Counted from the first letter of the stretch, positions 41,910 to 50,373 are shown. The stretch: DNA of 64,000 nt from Bellilinea sp034411135 (GCA_034411135.1 DAOUMN010000028.1:1-64000); one strand, 5' to 3'. A program made the numbers and translations. The notes: a model not told the origin generated them from the sequence alone.

Positions 41910-42653
41910 CTAGTGTTCGAACGGCACTTGGGTTGGGGTGCTTTGCAGGTTCAGCTTATGCTGCCGCTGTAGAATCTTGAGCTGGGTGGGTGTGAACAAG
42001 TGCCGCAGGGTTTGAGCGACGTTCGCCCGCCAACCGGTGAAGGCGAAGACGGCGAAATCGTGGAACAGTGTTTGCCGCCCGCGACGAATGAGCGGGGTTT
42101 GCTGTTTGCGCAACCTCAGCAGGACGGCGTCCACACCGGGGGGTGGGTTGAAATCGCGACGGTCGAAGTGATGGACAATTTCCAGAGTGAAGAATGGTTT
42201 GAGCAGCACCGCGCGCAAGGTTTCACGCGGCGCACCGCAGCACACCGCCGCCGCTTCATGCTGCATCACCGGGCAGGTTTCCAGCGGTGGTTGGGCGGCT
42301 CGGGTTAGTTTTTCCACAATTGCTGCCGTGCAATTGAAGGGGATATTGGCGAACACCTTATAAGGCTCATCCGGTAGGCGCAAGTCGAGGAAATCAGCCT
42401 GGACGATAGTCACACCGGGGGAAGAAGCAAAACGCTGACGCAGCCAGGCCGCCAGCCGCGGATCCTTCTCCACCGCAATCAACTGCTGGCAGCGTTGTGC
42501 CAACCCGGCTGTGTGGATGCCTTTTCCTGCACCGATTTCATAGACCAGGTCGTTTTGTCCGATACTGCTCAGATTGAGAAGGCGGGAGACAAGCGATGAG
42601 TCTTTGAAAAAGTTTTGGACAAGAAATTCGTGATTGTGTTCGAGGGCTGACAT
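41910..42653 (-). CDS. Erm-type 23S rRNA (adenine-N6) methyltransferase
   Basis: A 247-residue SAM-dependent rRNA adenine dimethyltransferase. It begins with the Erm-like NHEFLVQNFFKDSSLVSRLL, has SAM motif VYEIGAGKGIHTAGLAQRC, acidic VEKDPRLA, and the catalytic FANIPFNCTAAIVEKL (N-I-P-F, matching Erm N-I-P-Y/F rather than KsgA N-L-P-Y). A basic C-terminus follows (TGWRANVAQTLRHLFTPTQL), as in Erm. Such enzymes dimethylate A2058 and block macrolides, lincosamides and streptogramin B. AGGAGG lies eight bases before ATG 42653. A structured, terminator-containing leader precedes it, suggesting inducible expression. A role in housekeeping rRNA modification cannot be excluded. Confidence 0.85.
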   Translation of the reverse strand: MSALEHNHEFLVQNFFKDSSLVSRLLNLSSIGQNDLVYEIGAGKGIHTAGLAQRCQQLIAVEKDPRLAAWLRQRFASSPGVTIVQADFLDLRLPDEPYKVFANIPFNCTAAIVEKLTRAAQPPLETCPVMQHEAAAVCCGAPRETLRAVLLKPFFTLEIVHHFDRRDFNPPPGVDAVLLRLRKQQTPLIRRGRQTLFHDFAVFAFTGWRANVAQTLRHLFTPTQLKILQRQHKLNLQSTPTQVPFEH

Positions 42654-42950
42654 ACATTGTCCTCCTGGAATTGCGGAAAACAAAAAATCGCCCGGTGGAT
42701 ATCTCCGTGCGATTGGTCGCGAAGCCCGTCGAATGAAACCGTCTGTCAGATGCTGTGGCAGGCGGTATAGTGCTGCACCTCCTTGTGGAGGACGATGCTG
42801 TGCCCGAGCGGTTACCCCGGATGGGCTGCATTTATGCCTGGTTGGGCGTGCTGTGCCGGATCACGCCGATCCTTCTGGGGCGTAGCTGCAGGCATTTTCT
42901 GGCTAAATAATCCACCGGATAGAACAGGTGGTTGATGAATACGAATGCGG
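42654..42950 (-). ncRNA. Structured leader RNA of the erm-like gene (candidate attenuator)
   Basis: The 297 bases between sucB and erm, read on the minus strand, form several hairpins: a weak CCACC/GGTGG stem just after sucB (42911-42933); ATGCCTG/CAGGCAT (42889-42895 with 42835-42841), enclosing GGATC-GGCGT-GATCC; CCTCC-ACAA-GGAGG (42777-42790); CCGcCTG/CAGaCGG (42738-42764); and a terminator (42682-42713). The motif CACAGCATC occurs twice and CACAGCA a third time. There is no convincing protein-coding frame except one of 97 codons overlapping erm. I match it to no known riboswitch. Confidence 0.5.
42682..42713 (-). terminator. Intrinsic terminator 29 bases before the erm start codon
   Basis: On the minus strand ATCGCACGG and CCGGGCGAT form a nine-position stem with one mismatch and a nine-base loop, followed by TTTTTTGTTTT. 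The erm ribosome site comes directly after it, so any transcript entering from upstream must read through. This is the arrangement of a transcription attenuator. Confidence 0.7.
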
Positions 42951-44192
42951 TTAACCGGTCTCGACCAGCATGCGTGCCGGGTCTTCCAGCAGTTCCTTGA
43001 CCCGCACCAAAAACTGTACCGCTTCGCGCCCATCCACAATGCGGTGGTCGTAACTCAACGCCAGGTACATCATTGGGCGAATCACTATCTCCCCGTTCAT
43101 GGCGACCGGACGGTCCTGGATGCGGTGCAAGCCCAGAATGCCTACCTGGGGTGGGTTGAGAATAGGCGTGCTGAGCAGCGAGCCAAACACCCCGCCGTTG
43201 GTGATGGTAAAAGTGCCTCCGCGCAGGTCTTCCAGCGTCAGGCTGCCTTCGCCTGCTTTTTTGACCAGGGTTTGAATCTGACGTTCGATCTCGGCGAAGG
43301 TCAGCTGGTCAGCATCGCGAATGACGGGGACCACCAGTCCTTCGGCATCGCCAACCGCCACTCCGATATCGTAATAGTGCTTGCGCACGATCTCATCCCC
43401 CTGGATTTCGGCGTTGAGGTTGGGAAAGGCACGCAGCGCGGCAATGACTGCCTTGACGAAGAACGACATGTACCCCAGGTCGACCGCGTGGCGTTTCTGA
43501 AATGTTTCCCGGTAGCGCTTGCGCAAGGCGATCACCTCGCTCAGATCAACCTCGTTGAAGGTGGTCAACATTGCAGCGGTTTGCTGCGCCTCAACCAGGC
43601 GGCGGGCGATGGTCTGCCGCCTGCGGCTCATGCGGATGCGCTCTTCGCGCCTCTCGCCGGGGGAAACCGGAAGGCGAGCAGTCGGCTGAACGGCGGACGT
43701 TTCGACGCGGCGGGCGTAAGCCAATACGTCCTCGCGAGTTACCTTGCCGCCCGTGCCGCTGCCGCTGATCTGATCCAGGGAGATGCCCTCACTAGCGGCA
43801 ATTTTTTTCGCCAGGGGGGTGGCTGGTGGCTGCCCCACTGCTTCGCGTGACAGTCCTGAAATTGGCTGGGGTTCATCCTGTGCCGCTTGCGCAGGGGCGG
43901 CTTTTGTCTGACCAGGCGGCTCGGCGATTGATTCTTCGGGTGCGGCTGCATCGGCATGGGCAGCGATGTATGCCAGCACCTCACCAACCGCGACAGTTTG
44001 TCCGGCGCTCTTCTCAATTCGTTCCACCACGCCGTCCACCGGCGCGCTGACTTCCAGGTTAATTTTGTCGGTTTCCAGTTCCACAACCGGCTCGCCAGCC
44101 GCCACGCGTTCACCGGGTTGTTTCATCCAGCGGCTGATGGTGGCATCCAGGATCGATTCGCCCATTTCAGGGACTTTAATCGCAGTGCTCAT
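42951..44192 (-). CDS. sucB: Dihydrolipoyl succinyltransferase, E2 of 2-oxoglutarate dehydrogenase
   Basis: A 413-residue E2 subunit. An N-terminal lipoyl domain carries the modified lysine in VELETDKINLEVSAP (about 42), then a Pro/Ala linker, an E1/E3-binding peripheral domain (about 115-150, TPLAKKIAASEGISLDQISG), and the catalytic core with YDHRIVDGREAVQFL (active His about 383) and SFFVKAVIAALRAFP. It transfers succinyl groups from lipoamide to CoA in the TCA cycle. The ATG lies inside the end of sucA (17-base overlap) with GGAGGAGGG ahead, so the two are coupled. No lipoamide dehydrogenase gene is in the window. Confidence 0.93.
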   Translation of the reverse strand: MSTAIKVPEMGESILDATISRWMKQPGERVAAGEPVVELETDKINLEVSAPVDGVVERIEKSAGQTVAVGEVLAYIAAHADAAAPEESIAEPPGQTKAAPAQAAQDEPQPISGLSREAVGQPPATPLAKKIAASEGISLDQISGSGTGGKVTREDVLAYARRVETSAVQPTARLPVSPGERREERIRMSRRRQTIARRLVEAQQTAAMLTTFNEVDLSEVIALRKRYRETFQKRHAVDLGYMSFFVKAVIAALRAFPNLNAEIQGDEIVRKHYYDIGVAVGDAEGLVVPVIRDADQLTFAEIERQIQTLVKKAGEGSLTLEDLRGGTFTITNGGVFGSLLSTPILNPPQVGILGLHRIQDRPVAMNGEIVIRPMMYLALSYDHRIVDGREAVQFLVRVKELLEDPARMLVETG

Positions 44193-46986
44193 CCCAACCC
44201 TCCTCCGATCTAATTTCGGTAAACGCCTGTTCCAGCAGGCGCTGTTGATTGTAGAGATGCAACGCGTTGGAACCCTCCGCTGGGCTGGCAGCCCGAGGGC
44301 GGCTGACTCTGGTCAATGCATAGCGATTGGCGTTGATTTTGCGCAAATAGGGGCGGACAAATTCCCAGCCCCCCATGTTAACCGGTTCCTCCTGCACCCA
44401 GCGCACTTCCTCCAGGTGAGGATACTGCAATAGTGCCTCAGCCACCTCCACGATAGGAAAAGGTGCCAATTCTTCTACCCTCAAAATGGCGGTTTCGGGA
44501 TGCTGGCGGCGTGCCTCGCTGATGGTCAAATCAATGGCTACCTTCCCACTGCATAGAATAGCCCGCCGCACCTGAGCGGGTGGGGTATCATCCACCAACA
44601 CGGGTTGAAAACTGCCGCGTGTCAATTCAACTGCCGCCGATGCCACCAGCGGATGGCGCAGCAGACTCTTGGGGGTCATGACCACCAGCGGGAGTGGGTC
44701 GCTGCGCAGCAAGGCTGCCTGGCGACGCAACAGGTGAAAATACTGCGCCGCGCTGGTGCAGTTTACCACCCGTAAATTATCCTCTGCCCACAAGTTGAGG
44801 ATGCGTTCCAGGCGTGCGCTGGAATGATCGGGACCCTGTCCTTCGTAACCGTGAGGCAGCAGCAACACTAATGCCGGTTTGAGCAGCCATTTGGCGCGTG
44901 CTGATGAGATGAACTCGTCCAGAATGATCTGTGCTCCGTTGATGAAATCGCCGTACTGCGCCTCCCAAATCACCAGGCGGTCGCTGGCGTGGATGCTGTA
45001 ACCGTACTCATAGCCCAGCGCTGCCATCTCTGACAGCGGGCTGTTATGAATCTCGAAGGCTGCCTTAGCCTGCGGCAGGTGTTGTAGGGGAATGTATTTT
45101 TTGCCACTGACCTGGTCGAACAATGCCGCGTGTCGCTGGCTGAACGTGCCGCGCAGAACGTCCTGCCCGGTCATGCGGATTGGTACGCCGTCTTCCAATA
45201 TAGCCCCCAGGGCAAGTTCTTCCGCCTGCGCCCATTCGATTGCCCGCCAGTTAAGGTCGTCGCGCCAGCGGTTGCGCCGTTCGCGCGCCCGCGCCAGTTT
45301 GGGGTGCAGGTTGAAACCTGGCGGCAGACGGTTCAATGCCTGTGACAGTGCTTCCAGACGTTCCAGGCTGAGCGCGGTCGACAGTTGCACGGCATCCGCT
45401 GTGCCAGAGTGTAGCGATACTGCTGGTGATCCCAGGGCATGGTTGGGATCGAGCCGTTCGAGGATACCCTGTAAACGGGTTTCGCACTCGCGCACCCATT
45501 CCTCTGCCTGGTCGGACGTTATCTCGCCGTGCAAGATCAGTTGTCGTGCGAATTGCTCGCGGACAGTGGGGTGCTTTTCGATCACCGCATACAGGCGCGG
45601 CTGGGTAAATGTGGGTTCATCGCCCTCGTTGTGACCGTAACGACGGTAGCCAATCAGGTCAATGACAAAATCGCGATGGAAAGTCTGGCGGTATGCCCAT
45701 GCCAGACGCACGCTCAGCAGACAGCTGAGAGGGTCATCCGCGTTGACGTGCAGGATTGGCGCGCGAAAGCCTTTGGCGAGATCGCTGGCGAAAATTGTGC
45801 TGCGTCCCTCGTGTGGTTCGGTGGTAAACCCAAGTTGATTGTTGGTGATGATGTGGATTGTCCCGCCAGTATGGTAGCCTTCCAATCGATAAAGATTAAA
45901 AGTTTCTGCCACCACCCCCTGACCGGGGAACGCCGCATCTCCGTGGATCAATACCGGCAAGGTCACCGCCGGGTCGAAGACCGGCGCGCCGGGCTGGTTG
46001 GCACGTGTTCCCGCAGCGCGCGCCATCCCTTCTACCACCGGGTTGACTGATTCAAGGTGGCTGGGATTGGGCACTACGGTGATCTCGACCGCTACTTCAC
46101 CTTCAGAATTGAGTGCCTGCCGCCCGCCCAGGTGGTACTTGACGTCCCCGCTCCAGCCCAGGTCATCATCGCTGCGCAGCCGTCGTTCAAGCGGGTCCTT
46201 GAACTCTGCCAGGATGGCATCATAGGGCATTCCAAGCACATGGGTGAGTACATTTAAACGGCCTCGGTGCGCCATGCCGATCAAGACATGATTGACTCCT
46301 TCGCTGCCAGCCAAGCGCACCAGTTCGTCCAGCATCGGCACCAGTAAATCCACCCCTTCGATTGAAAAACGGGTCTTGCCGGGAAAGGTACGCTGCAGGA
46401 AGCGCTCGAACACCTCTACCTCGCTCAACCGGCGTAGCAAGTCGGCAGATTCCTCTGCTGTCAGATGCGGAATAAAGCGCTCGCTCTCTACTGCACTGCG
46501 CAGCCAGCTGCGTTCTTCCGGGATTCGAATTTGCAAATAATCATGCCCAACGCGTCCAATGTAGGTACGTTGTAGTATCTGGATCGCCTCGTAGGCATTG
46601 GTTGCCCGGCGGGCAGCCTCACCCCCGACAGCTGATGCAGGCAGGCGGCGCAGAGTATCCTCTTCCAGTCCATGCGTCAACGGGTCGAGCAGCGGGTCAC
46701 CTGGCGGGGGTGAACCGAGCGGGTCGAGTTGTGCCGCAAAATGACCGTACTGGCGGATGGATTCTGCCAGCCGAGCCACAGAGACAATCTTTTCGGCATT
46801 CACGCCCGCGGGAGTCTTTGCTTCTTCTTCTGCTGCTAATTCTTTAAGCAGCGGAATCGGGTTGGCATCGAAAAAAGCCCGGGTTTGCTCGTCCACTGCC
46901 AGCCGGTTGGCTTGGTAGCGCTCGTACAAATCGACCAGGTATCCTTCATTAATCCCCTGAAATTGCCGCCAATGACTATTGCCCAT
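44176..46986 (-). CDS. sucA: 2-Oxoglutarate dehydrogenase E1 (thiamine-diphosphate subunit)
   Basis: A 936-residue E1o subunit decarboxylating 2-oxoglutarate. It starts with the short E2-binding helix (NEGYLVDLYERYQANRLAVD). ThDP and substrate motifs are present: GMAHRGRLNVLTHVLG, KYHLGG, HGDAAFPGQGVVAETFNL, TEPHEGRS, DDPLSC and RYGHNEGDEPTFTQP, and in the second half EAQYGDFINGAQIILDEF and LLLPHGYEGQGPDHSSARLER. All family landmarks are intact and length matches E. coli SucA. GGAAGAG precedes the ATG. With sucB it indicates an oxidative TCA step, notable because many cultured Anaerolineae are fermenters. Confidence 0.95.
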   Translation of the reverse strand: MGNSHWRQFQGINEGYLVDLYERYQANRLAVDEQTRAFFDANPIPLLKELAAEEEAKTPAGVNAEKIVSVARLAESIRQYGHFAAQLDPLGSPPPGDPLLDPLTHGLEEDTLRRLPASAVGGEAARRATNAYEAIQILQRTYIGRVGHDYLQIRIPEERSWLRSAVESERFIPHLTAEESADLLRRLSEVEVFERFLQRTFPGKTRFSIEGVDLLVPMLDELVRLAGSEGVNHVLIGMAHRGRLNVLTHVLGMPYDAILAEFKDPLERRLRSDDDLGWSGDVKYHLGGRQALNSEGEVAVEITVVPNPSHLESVNPVVEGMARAAGTRANQPGAPVFDPAVTLPVLIHGDAAFPGQGVVAETFNLYRLEGYHTGGTIHIITNNQLGFTTEPHEGRSTIFASDLAKGFRAPILHVNADDPLSCLLSVRLAWAYRQTFHRDFVIDLIGYRRYGHNEGDEPTFTQPRLYAVIEKHPTVREQFARQLILHGEITSDQAEEWVRECETRLQGILERLDPNHALGSPAVSLHSGTADAVQLSTALSLERLEALSQALNRLPPGFNLHPKLARARERRNRWRDDLNWRAIEWAQAEELALGAILEDGVPIRMTGQDVLRGTFSQRHAALFDQVSGKKYIPLQHLPQAKAAFEIHNSPLSEMAALGYEYGYSIHASDRLVIWEAQYGDFINGAQIILDEFISSARAKWLLKPALVLLLPHGYEGQGPDHSSARLERILNLWAEDNLRVVNCTSAAQYFHLLRRQAALLRSDPLPLVVMTPKSLLRHPLVASAAVELTRGSFQPVLVDDTPPAQVRRAILCSGKVAIDLTISEARRQHPETAILRVEELAPFPIVEVAEALLQYPHLEEVRWVQEEPVNMGGWEFVRPYLRKINANRYALTRVSRPRAASPAEGSNALHLYNQQRLLEQAFTEIRSEEGWDEHCD

Positions 46987-47099
46987 GTCTCTTCCGCATC
47001 ATTTTGGATACCCAATCTTACCTGTCTGCAGAGAGAGCTGTCAACCTTTAGCCGACTGTTGAGGGCGAACCTTGTACAACCCGACTTTACGGGCGGGCG

Positions 47100-48179
47100 T
47101 TAACGGGCGGGCGCGATGCGAACCACCCGTCCACGGCTGTTGACATCCAAAACCCAACGACTGCCAATTTGAGCCTGCTGGAAGAGTGAAAGGTTGCTGG
47201 TTTCGTAGGTGTATTTTTCCTCGCCGGAACGAAACACAATCTGGTAAACCGCTTGTTGATTGCCCACGCGCTGGTCGCGGTTCAACTGCGGCTGCGGAAA
47301 AGCTGGATTCAAATCATTACCCTGCAAGCTGAGCGTATCGACTACCTGCCAGTCCAGGATGGTGTAGGAACAATATTCCGCATACACCCGGTAAACACAG
47401 TCCTGAACCACTTCGCCGAAGCCGGTGCCTTGATCGACGGTATAGGGCGTGCCGCAAACCTCGGTGGCTACCGGCTGTGGCTCATCCGCAGTGAAGGCAA
47501 AGCGGTATTCGCACGACCCTAGTTCCGCGCTGGCGGGCAATTGATCGCGCCAATCGCTGCGTTGGACGGGTGCCAGGGCTTCGACCGCCAGCTGCGTGCG
47601 CCAGGTGACGCTTTCCACCGTTCCGATTTGTTCGGTGGTGCGATTGAATACCCCGCTGACAGCCAGCAAACACAACACAGCCAGCAACAGCACAGCGGCA
47701 CCGGCGATGATGATGCCGATGCGCGAGCGTGGCTTCGCTGCCGAGGCTGGGGTGGATGGTGCGGCTGGTTTTGTAAGCGGTGCGCCGCAAGTGCGGCAAA
47801 AGCGCGCCTCTGCCGGGTTGGGCGAACCACAAGCCGGGCAGGCGATTTCGACAGCCGAGGTGGTGGAAAACGCCCCAACCACCGCTCCGCTGGTGCGCCG
47901 GATGCCTTGCTGTAAATCGGCGCCGCATTGATTGCACGTTGGTGCATCCGCCGGGTTACGCGTCCCGCAAAAGCCACAGTGAATATCCGGCTGTTGCGCT
48001 GCAATTTTTTCCGCTTGTTCGCCGGTGATCAGGTCTTGTTTGAGTGGCTGCTCGAAAACCACGTCTTCCGGCTGCGGTCCCCCGCACGACTGGCATGTCT
48101 TTTGTGGACCGGGATTGCGAGCATGGCAGCGCGGACAGGTCCATTCCAGTTGTGTATAACCCAGTGTTTTTCGAGCCAC
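47100..48179 (-). CDS. Zinc-ribbon membrane protein with C-terminal extracytoplasmic domain
   Basis: A 359-residue protein of unknown function. Three zinc ribbons lie in the cytoplasmic N-terminus: CPRCHARNPGPQKTCQSCG (about 15-33), CGFCGTRNPADAPTCNQCG (about 68-86) and CPACGSPNPAEARFCRTCG (about 114-132). A Pro/Ala linker, one membrane helix (about 153-175) and a 185-residue outer domain with four cysteines follow. Double-ribbon proteins of this kind may bind rRNA, RNA polymerase or other proteins; the outer domain I do not recognise. The start is GTG 48179 after GAGGTGAT. A 14-base tandem duplication (ACGGGCGGGCGTTA) spans the stop codon. Confidence 0.75.
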   Translation of the reverse strand: MARKTLGYTQLEWTCPRCHARNPGPQKTCQSCGGPQPEDVVFEQPLKQDLITGEQAEKIAAQQPDIHCGFCGTRNPADAPTCNQCGADLQQGIRRTSGAVVGAFSTTSAVEIACPACGSPNPAEARFCRTCGAPLTKPAAPSTPASAAKPRSRIGIIIAGAAVLLLAVLCLLAVSGVFNRTTEQIGTVESVTWRTQLAVEALAPVQRSDWRDQLPASAELGSCEYRFAFTADEPQPVATEVCGTPYTVDQGTGFGEVVQDCVYRVYAEYCSYTILDWQVVDTLSLQGNDLNPAFPQPQLNRDQRVGNQQAVYQIVFRSGEEKYTYETSNLSLFQQAQIGSRWVLDVNSRGRVVRIAPAR

Positions 48180-48289
48180 GCATCACCTCTCTGTATTTTA
48201 TTTATAAAAGAGTTTTCTTAAAGGTATCACGGCTTTTCAAAATAGGGAATTCATTTTTGTGCACAAATCTGACCAGGAATAAAGAGGAT

Positions 48290-48295
48290 TATAAT
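48290..48295 (+). promoter_or_regulatory. -10 box (TATAAT) of the DUF364 gene
   Basis: A perfect TATAAT lies 17 bases before the GTG start; CGGAGGTGAG follows, so the leader holds little more than the ribosome site. CTGACC 15 bases upstream is a weak -35. Confidence 0.6.
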
Positions 48296-48312
48296 CTCTG
48301 CGGAGGTGAGCC

Positions 48313-49047
48313 GTGACGATTCTCGATATGCTGCTTGCAAGCCTGCCTTCTCAACCGATTCCGGTACGTGAACTGATCATGGGCGTGCACTGGACAGCAG
48401 TCGCCAGCCTGCGTTGCGGAATGGCAGCCAGTCTGCGCGGCGATAGCGCTCACGGTGCGCAGCGTATGCGCGAGGTCGGCAGGCTGCACACCAAAACCGC
48501 GCAGGAACTGGCTAGCTGGGTTTTGTCGGACAACCCGTTGGAAGCCAGCCTGGGCATGGCAGCGCTCAATTCGCTGCTGCCCGAACCGAATCAATCGGTA
48601 TTCGATATCAACGCGTTTGAAATTTTGCAACGCCGCGGACAGGGTAAAACAATTGTCATGGTTGGTCACTTTCCACAGGTCGATCAACTTCGTCGCAGCG
48701 GCGCGCGCGTATTCGTGCTGGAGCAAAATCCTCATGGTGATGACCTGCCCGCCGAAGCCGCTCCCCAGGTGGTGCCGCTAGCGGATATTCTTGCTATTAC
48801 CAGCACGACGCTGATCAACCATACACTGGAAGGGCTTCTGGCACTACGCCAGCCGGGCAGCCTGGTCATGCTGCTTGGACCCAGCACGCCGCTAACACCG
48901 CTGCTGTTCGAGTTCGGTATTGACCTGCTTTCCGGCACGCTGGTGGTGGATGAAGCGTCCGCCTTGCTGACCATTCGGCAGGGCGCCGCCTTCCCACAGG
49001 TGTTGGGCACCCGGCTGGTCACGCTTAGCCGGTTAAAAGATAGTTGA
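48313..49047 (+). CDS. DUF364 / putative heavy-metal chelation domain protein
   Basis: A 244-residue cytoplasmic protein matching the DUF364 layout. An N-terminal DUF4213-like part contains GVHWTAVASLRCGMAASLRG, then a Rossmann-like C-terminal half with KTIVMVGHFPQVDQLRR (about 112-128), VFVLEQNPHGDDLP, ADILAITSTTLINHTLEGLL and VMLLGPSTPLTPLLF. Structures of the family show an enolase-N-like plus Rossmann arrangement, and a metal-chelate transport role has been proposed but is not proven. GTG start with GGAGGTGAG. It is followed by pspC-like 53 bases on. Confidence 0.82.
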   Translation: MTILDMLLASLPSQPIPVRELIMGVHWTAVASLRCGMAASLRGDSAHGAQRMREVGRLHTKTAQELASWVLSDNPLEASLGMAALNSLLPEPNQSVFDINAFEILQRRGQGKTIVMVGHFPQVDQLRRSGARVFVLEQNPHGDDLPAEAAPQVVPLADILAITSTTLINHTLEGLLALRQPGSLVMLLGPSTPLTPLLFEFGIDLLSGTLVVDEASALLTIRQGAAFPQVLGTRLVTLSRLKDS

Positions 49048-49100
49048 CTTTCGCAACTTTTGCGTGTTTTTCTCGTAAAACGTAGTGGAGGAACAAAAAC

Positions 49101-49301
49101 ATGCAACCCAAACGTTTGTATCGAAGCACTCGCGAACGAATGATCGGCGGCGTATGCGCCGGTTTGGCGGATTATCTCGGTATGGATCCCACTGTGATCC
49201 GTCTGATTTTTTTGCTGCTCTTCTTCATGGCTGGCAACGGTTTACTGATCTACTTGATCATGTGGTTGATCGTTCCTGAAGAGCCCAGCGTCCAGATGTG
49301 A
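49101..49301 (+). CDS. PspC-domain membrane protein
   Basis: A 66-residue PspC protein: basic start RLYRSTRERMIGGVCAGLAD, the YLGMDPTVIRLIFLLLFF segment, and one membrane helix (about 38-60) ending IVPEEP. PspC domains participate in envelope-stress sensing (phage-shock or LiaRS-type). GTGGAGGAAC lies just before the ATG. The LiaF-like gene follows, the usual partnership in envelope-stress loci, but no psp regulator is present nearby. Confidence 0.9.
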   Translation: MQPKRLYRSTRERMIGGVCAGLADYLGMDPTVIRLIFLLLFFMAGNGLLIYLIMWLIVPEEPSVQM

Positions 49302-49309
49302 TTTTATCT

Positions 49310-49360
49310 AGCCCGTGCGGGGTGTGCATTGCAAGAAAACAGCACGCAACCGCACGGGTT
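49310..49360 (+). promoter_or_regulatory. Long hairpin between pspC-like and liaF-like genes
   Basis: AGCCCGTGCGG pairs with CCGCACGGGTT (11 bp with one G-T), and inside it GTGTGC pairs with GCACGC. It lies 16 bases before the liaF-like ATG with no T-run, so it more likely stabilises or gates the mRNA than terminates it. Confidence 0.5.
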
Positions 49361-49375
49361 TGTGAGGAAAAACCT

Positions 49376-50356
49376 ATGAATGAACGACCTTACCGTTCGC
49401 TGTTTTGGCCGATCATCCTGATCGGCGTGGGCGTGATATGGTTATTAGGCAATCTCAATATCATTCCCTCGGTCAATTTCGCTATCCTGTCCACGCTCTG
49501 GCCGCTGATCCTGATTATCATCGGGCTGGACATCCTGTTTGCCCGCCGTTCACCACTGGTGGGTGCGCTGATTGGCATCCTGGCAATTGGCGCCGTGATC
49601 GTTGCCCTGATTGCCGGACCTGCCCTGGGTTTACCCAACACGACGGTATTGCGCCACGAGTCGATTCGCGAACCGCTGGGCGATGCTGCACAAGCAGAAA
49701 TTACCCTCAACCTGAGCAGCCTGCCGGCCCGCGTTTACGCGCTTGGCAACAACAACCCTAACTTGCTGGAGGGCGAAATTGATTATTTTGGTGAATTGCG
49801 TTACACCTCCTCCGGCAGCGCACTGCGAAAAATTCGCCTGGAACGTTTTAACCCCAATCCATCAGTCACTTTTTCCATTGACCCGACTGCACGTTGGGAG
49901 ATCGGTCTCAACCCGCAAATCCCCCTGAATTTGAAGGTCGATTCAGCTTCCGGCTCGGTGGAACTTGACCTGTCCAATTTGCAGTTGTCTGCCTTCAAGC
50001 TGGATCAGGGTTCAGGCAGCCTGACGGTGTCTCTGCCACCGGCGGTTGCCCCCTACATTGCACAGTTCAAGGGCGGCTCCGGCAGCCTGCGTATAAATCT
50101 TCCGCAGGAGGGTCCTCTTACCCTGCAGCTGGACGGTGCCAGCGGTTCAATCAACATCTATGCCCCCTCCCAAGCCGCCATCCGGCTCGAGATACGCGAT
50201 GACGGGTCGAGCAGCGTCAACCTGCCCGGCTGGATGCAGCGTGTTTCCGGGCGTGATAAAGAGGGAGTCTGGGAGAGCGCCAGTTATCAAAGCGCCGCCA
50301 ATCCAATTTTGATCATCTGCGAAGATTTGGGATCGGGATCCTTCAATCTGCGCTGA
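49376..50356 (+). CDS. LiaF/DUF5668-like protein with toast-rack beta domain
   Basis: A 326-residue protein. Three to four N-terminal helices (about 8-85) include FWPIILIGVGVIWLLGNL, typical of LiaF-transmembrane/DUF5668. The C-terminal domain (about 110-320) is built of repetitive beta strands (VDSASGSVELDLSNLQL, DQGSGSLTVSLP, GGSGSLRINLP, DGASGSINIYAP), a right-handed beta-helix-like toast-rack fold. LiaF-type proteins restrain cell-envelope stress kinases. The start ATG 49376 follows TGAGGAA; earlier in-frame codons overlap the hairpin. A clear terminator follows. Confidence 0.82.
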   Translation: MNERPYRSLFWPIILIGVGVIWLLGNLNIIPSVNFAILSTLWPLILIIIGLDILFARRSPLVGALIGILAIGAVIVALIAGPALGLPNTTVLRHESIREPLGDAAQAEITLNLSSLPARVYALGNNNPNLLEGEIDYFGELRYTSSGSALRKIRLERFNPNPSVTFSIDPTARWEIGLNPQIPLNLKVDSASGSVELDLSNLQLSAFKLDQGSGSLTVSLPPAVAPYIAQFKGGSGSLRINLPQEGPLTLQLDGASGSINIYAPSQAAIRLEIRDDGSSSVNLPGWMQRVSGRDKEGVWESASYQSAANPILIICEDLGSGSFNLR

Positions 50357-50373
50357 TCAAAACTCATTCAGAA

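Noticed and set aside
42538..42831. 97-codon open frame overlapping the erm start (possible leader peptide)
   Set aside because: It is too long for a classical erm leader peptide, has no ribosome site, and runs through the terminator hairpin; composition is Ser/Arg/Thr-rich, as in random GC-rich frames.
42781..42890. tRNA-like sequence on the plus strand (GAGCGGTTACC and nearby stems)
   Set aside because: I could not build a cloverleaf: no T-loop TTCRA and no paired acceptor stem; the resemblance comes from the opposite-strand leader hairpins.
42945..43850. 301-codon open frame on the plus strand
   Set aside because: It is the antisense of sucB, with low-complexity His/Gln-rich composition from GC-rich codons; sucB is intact.
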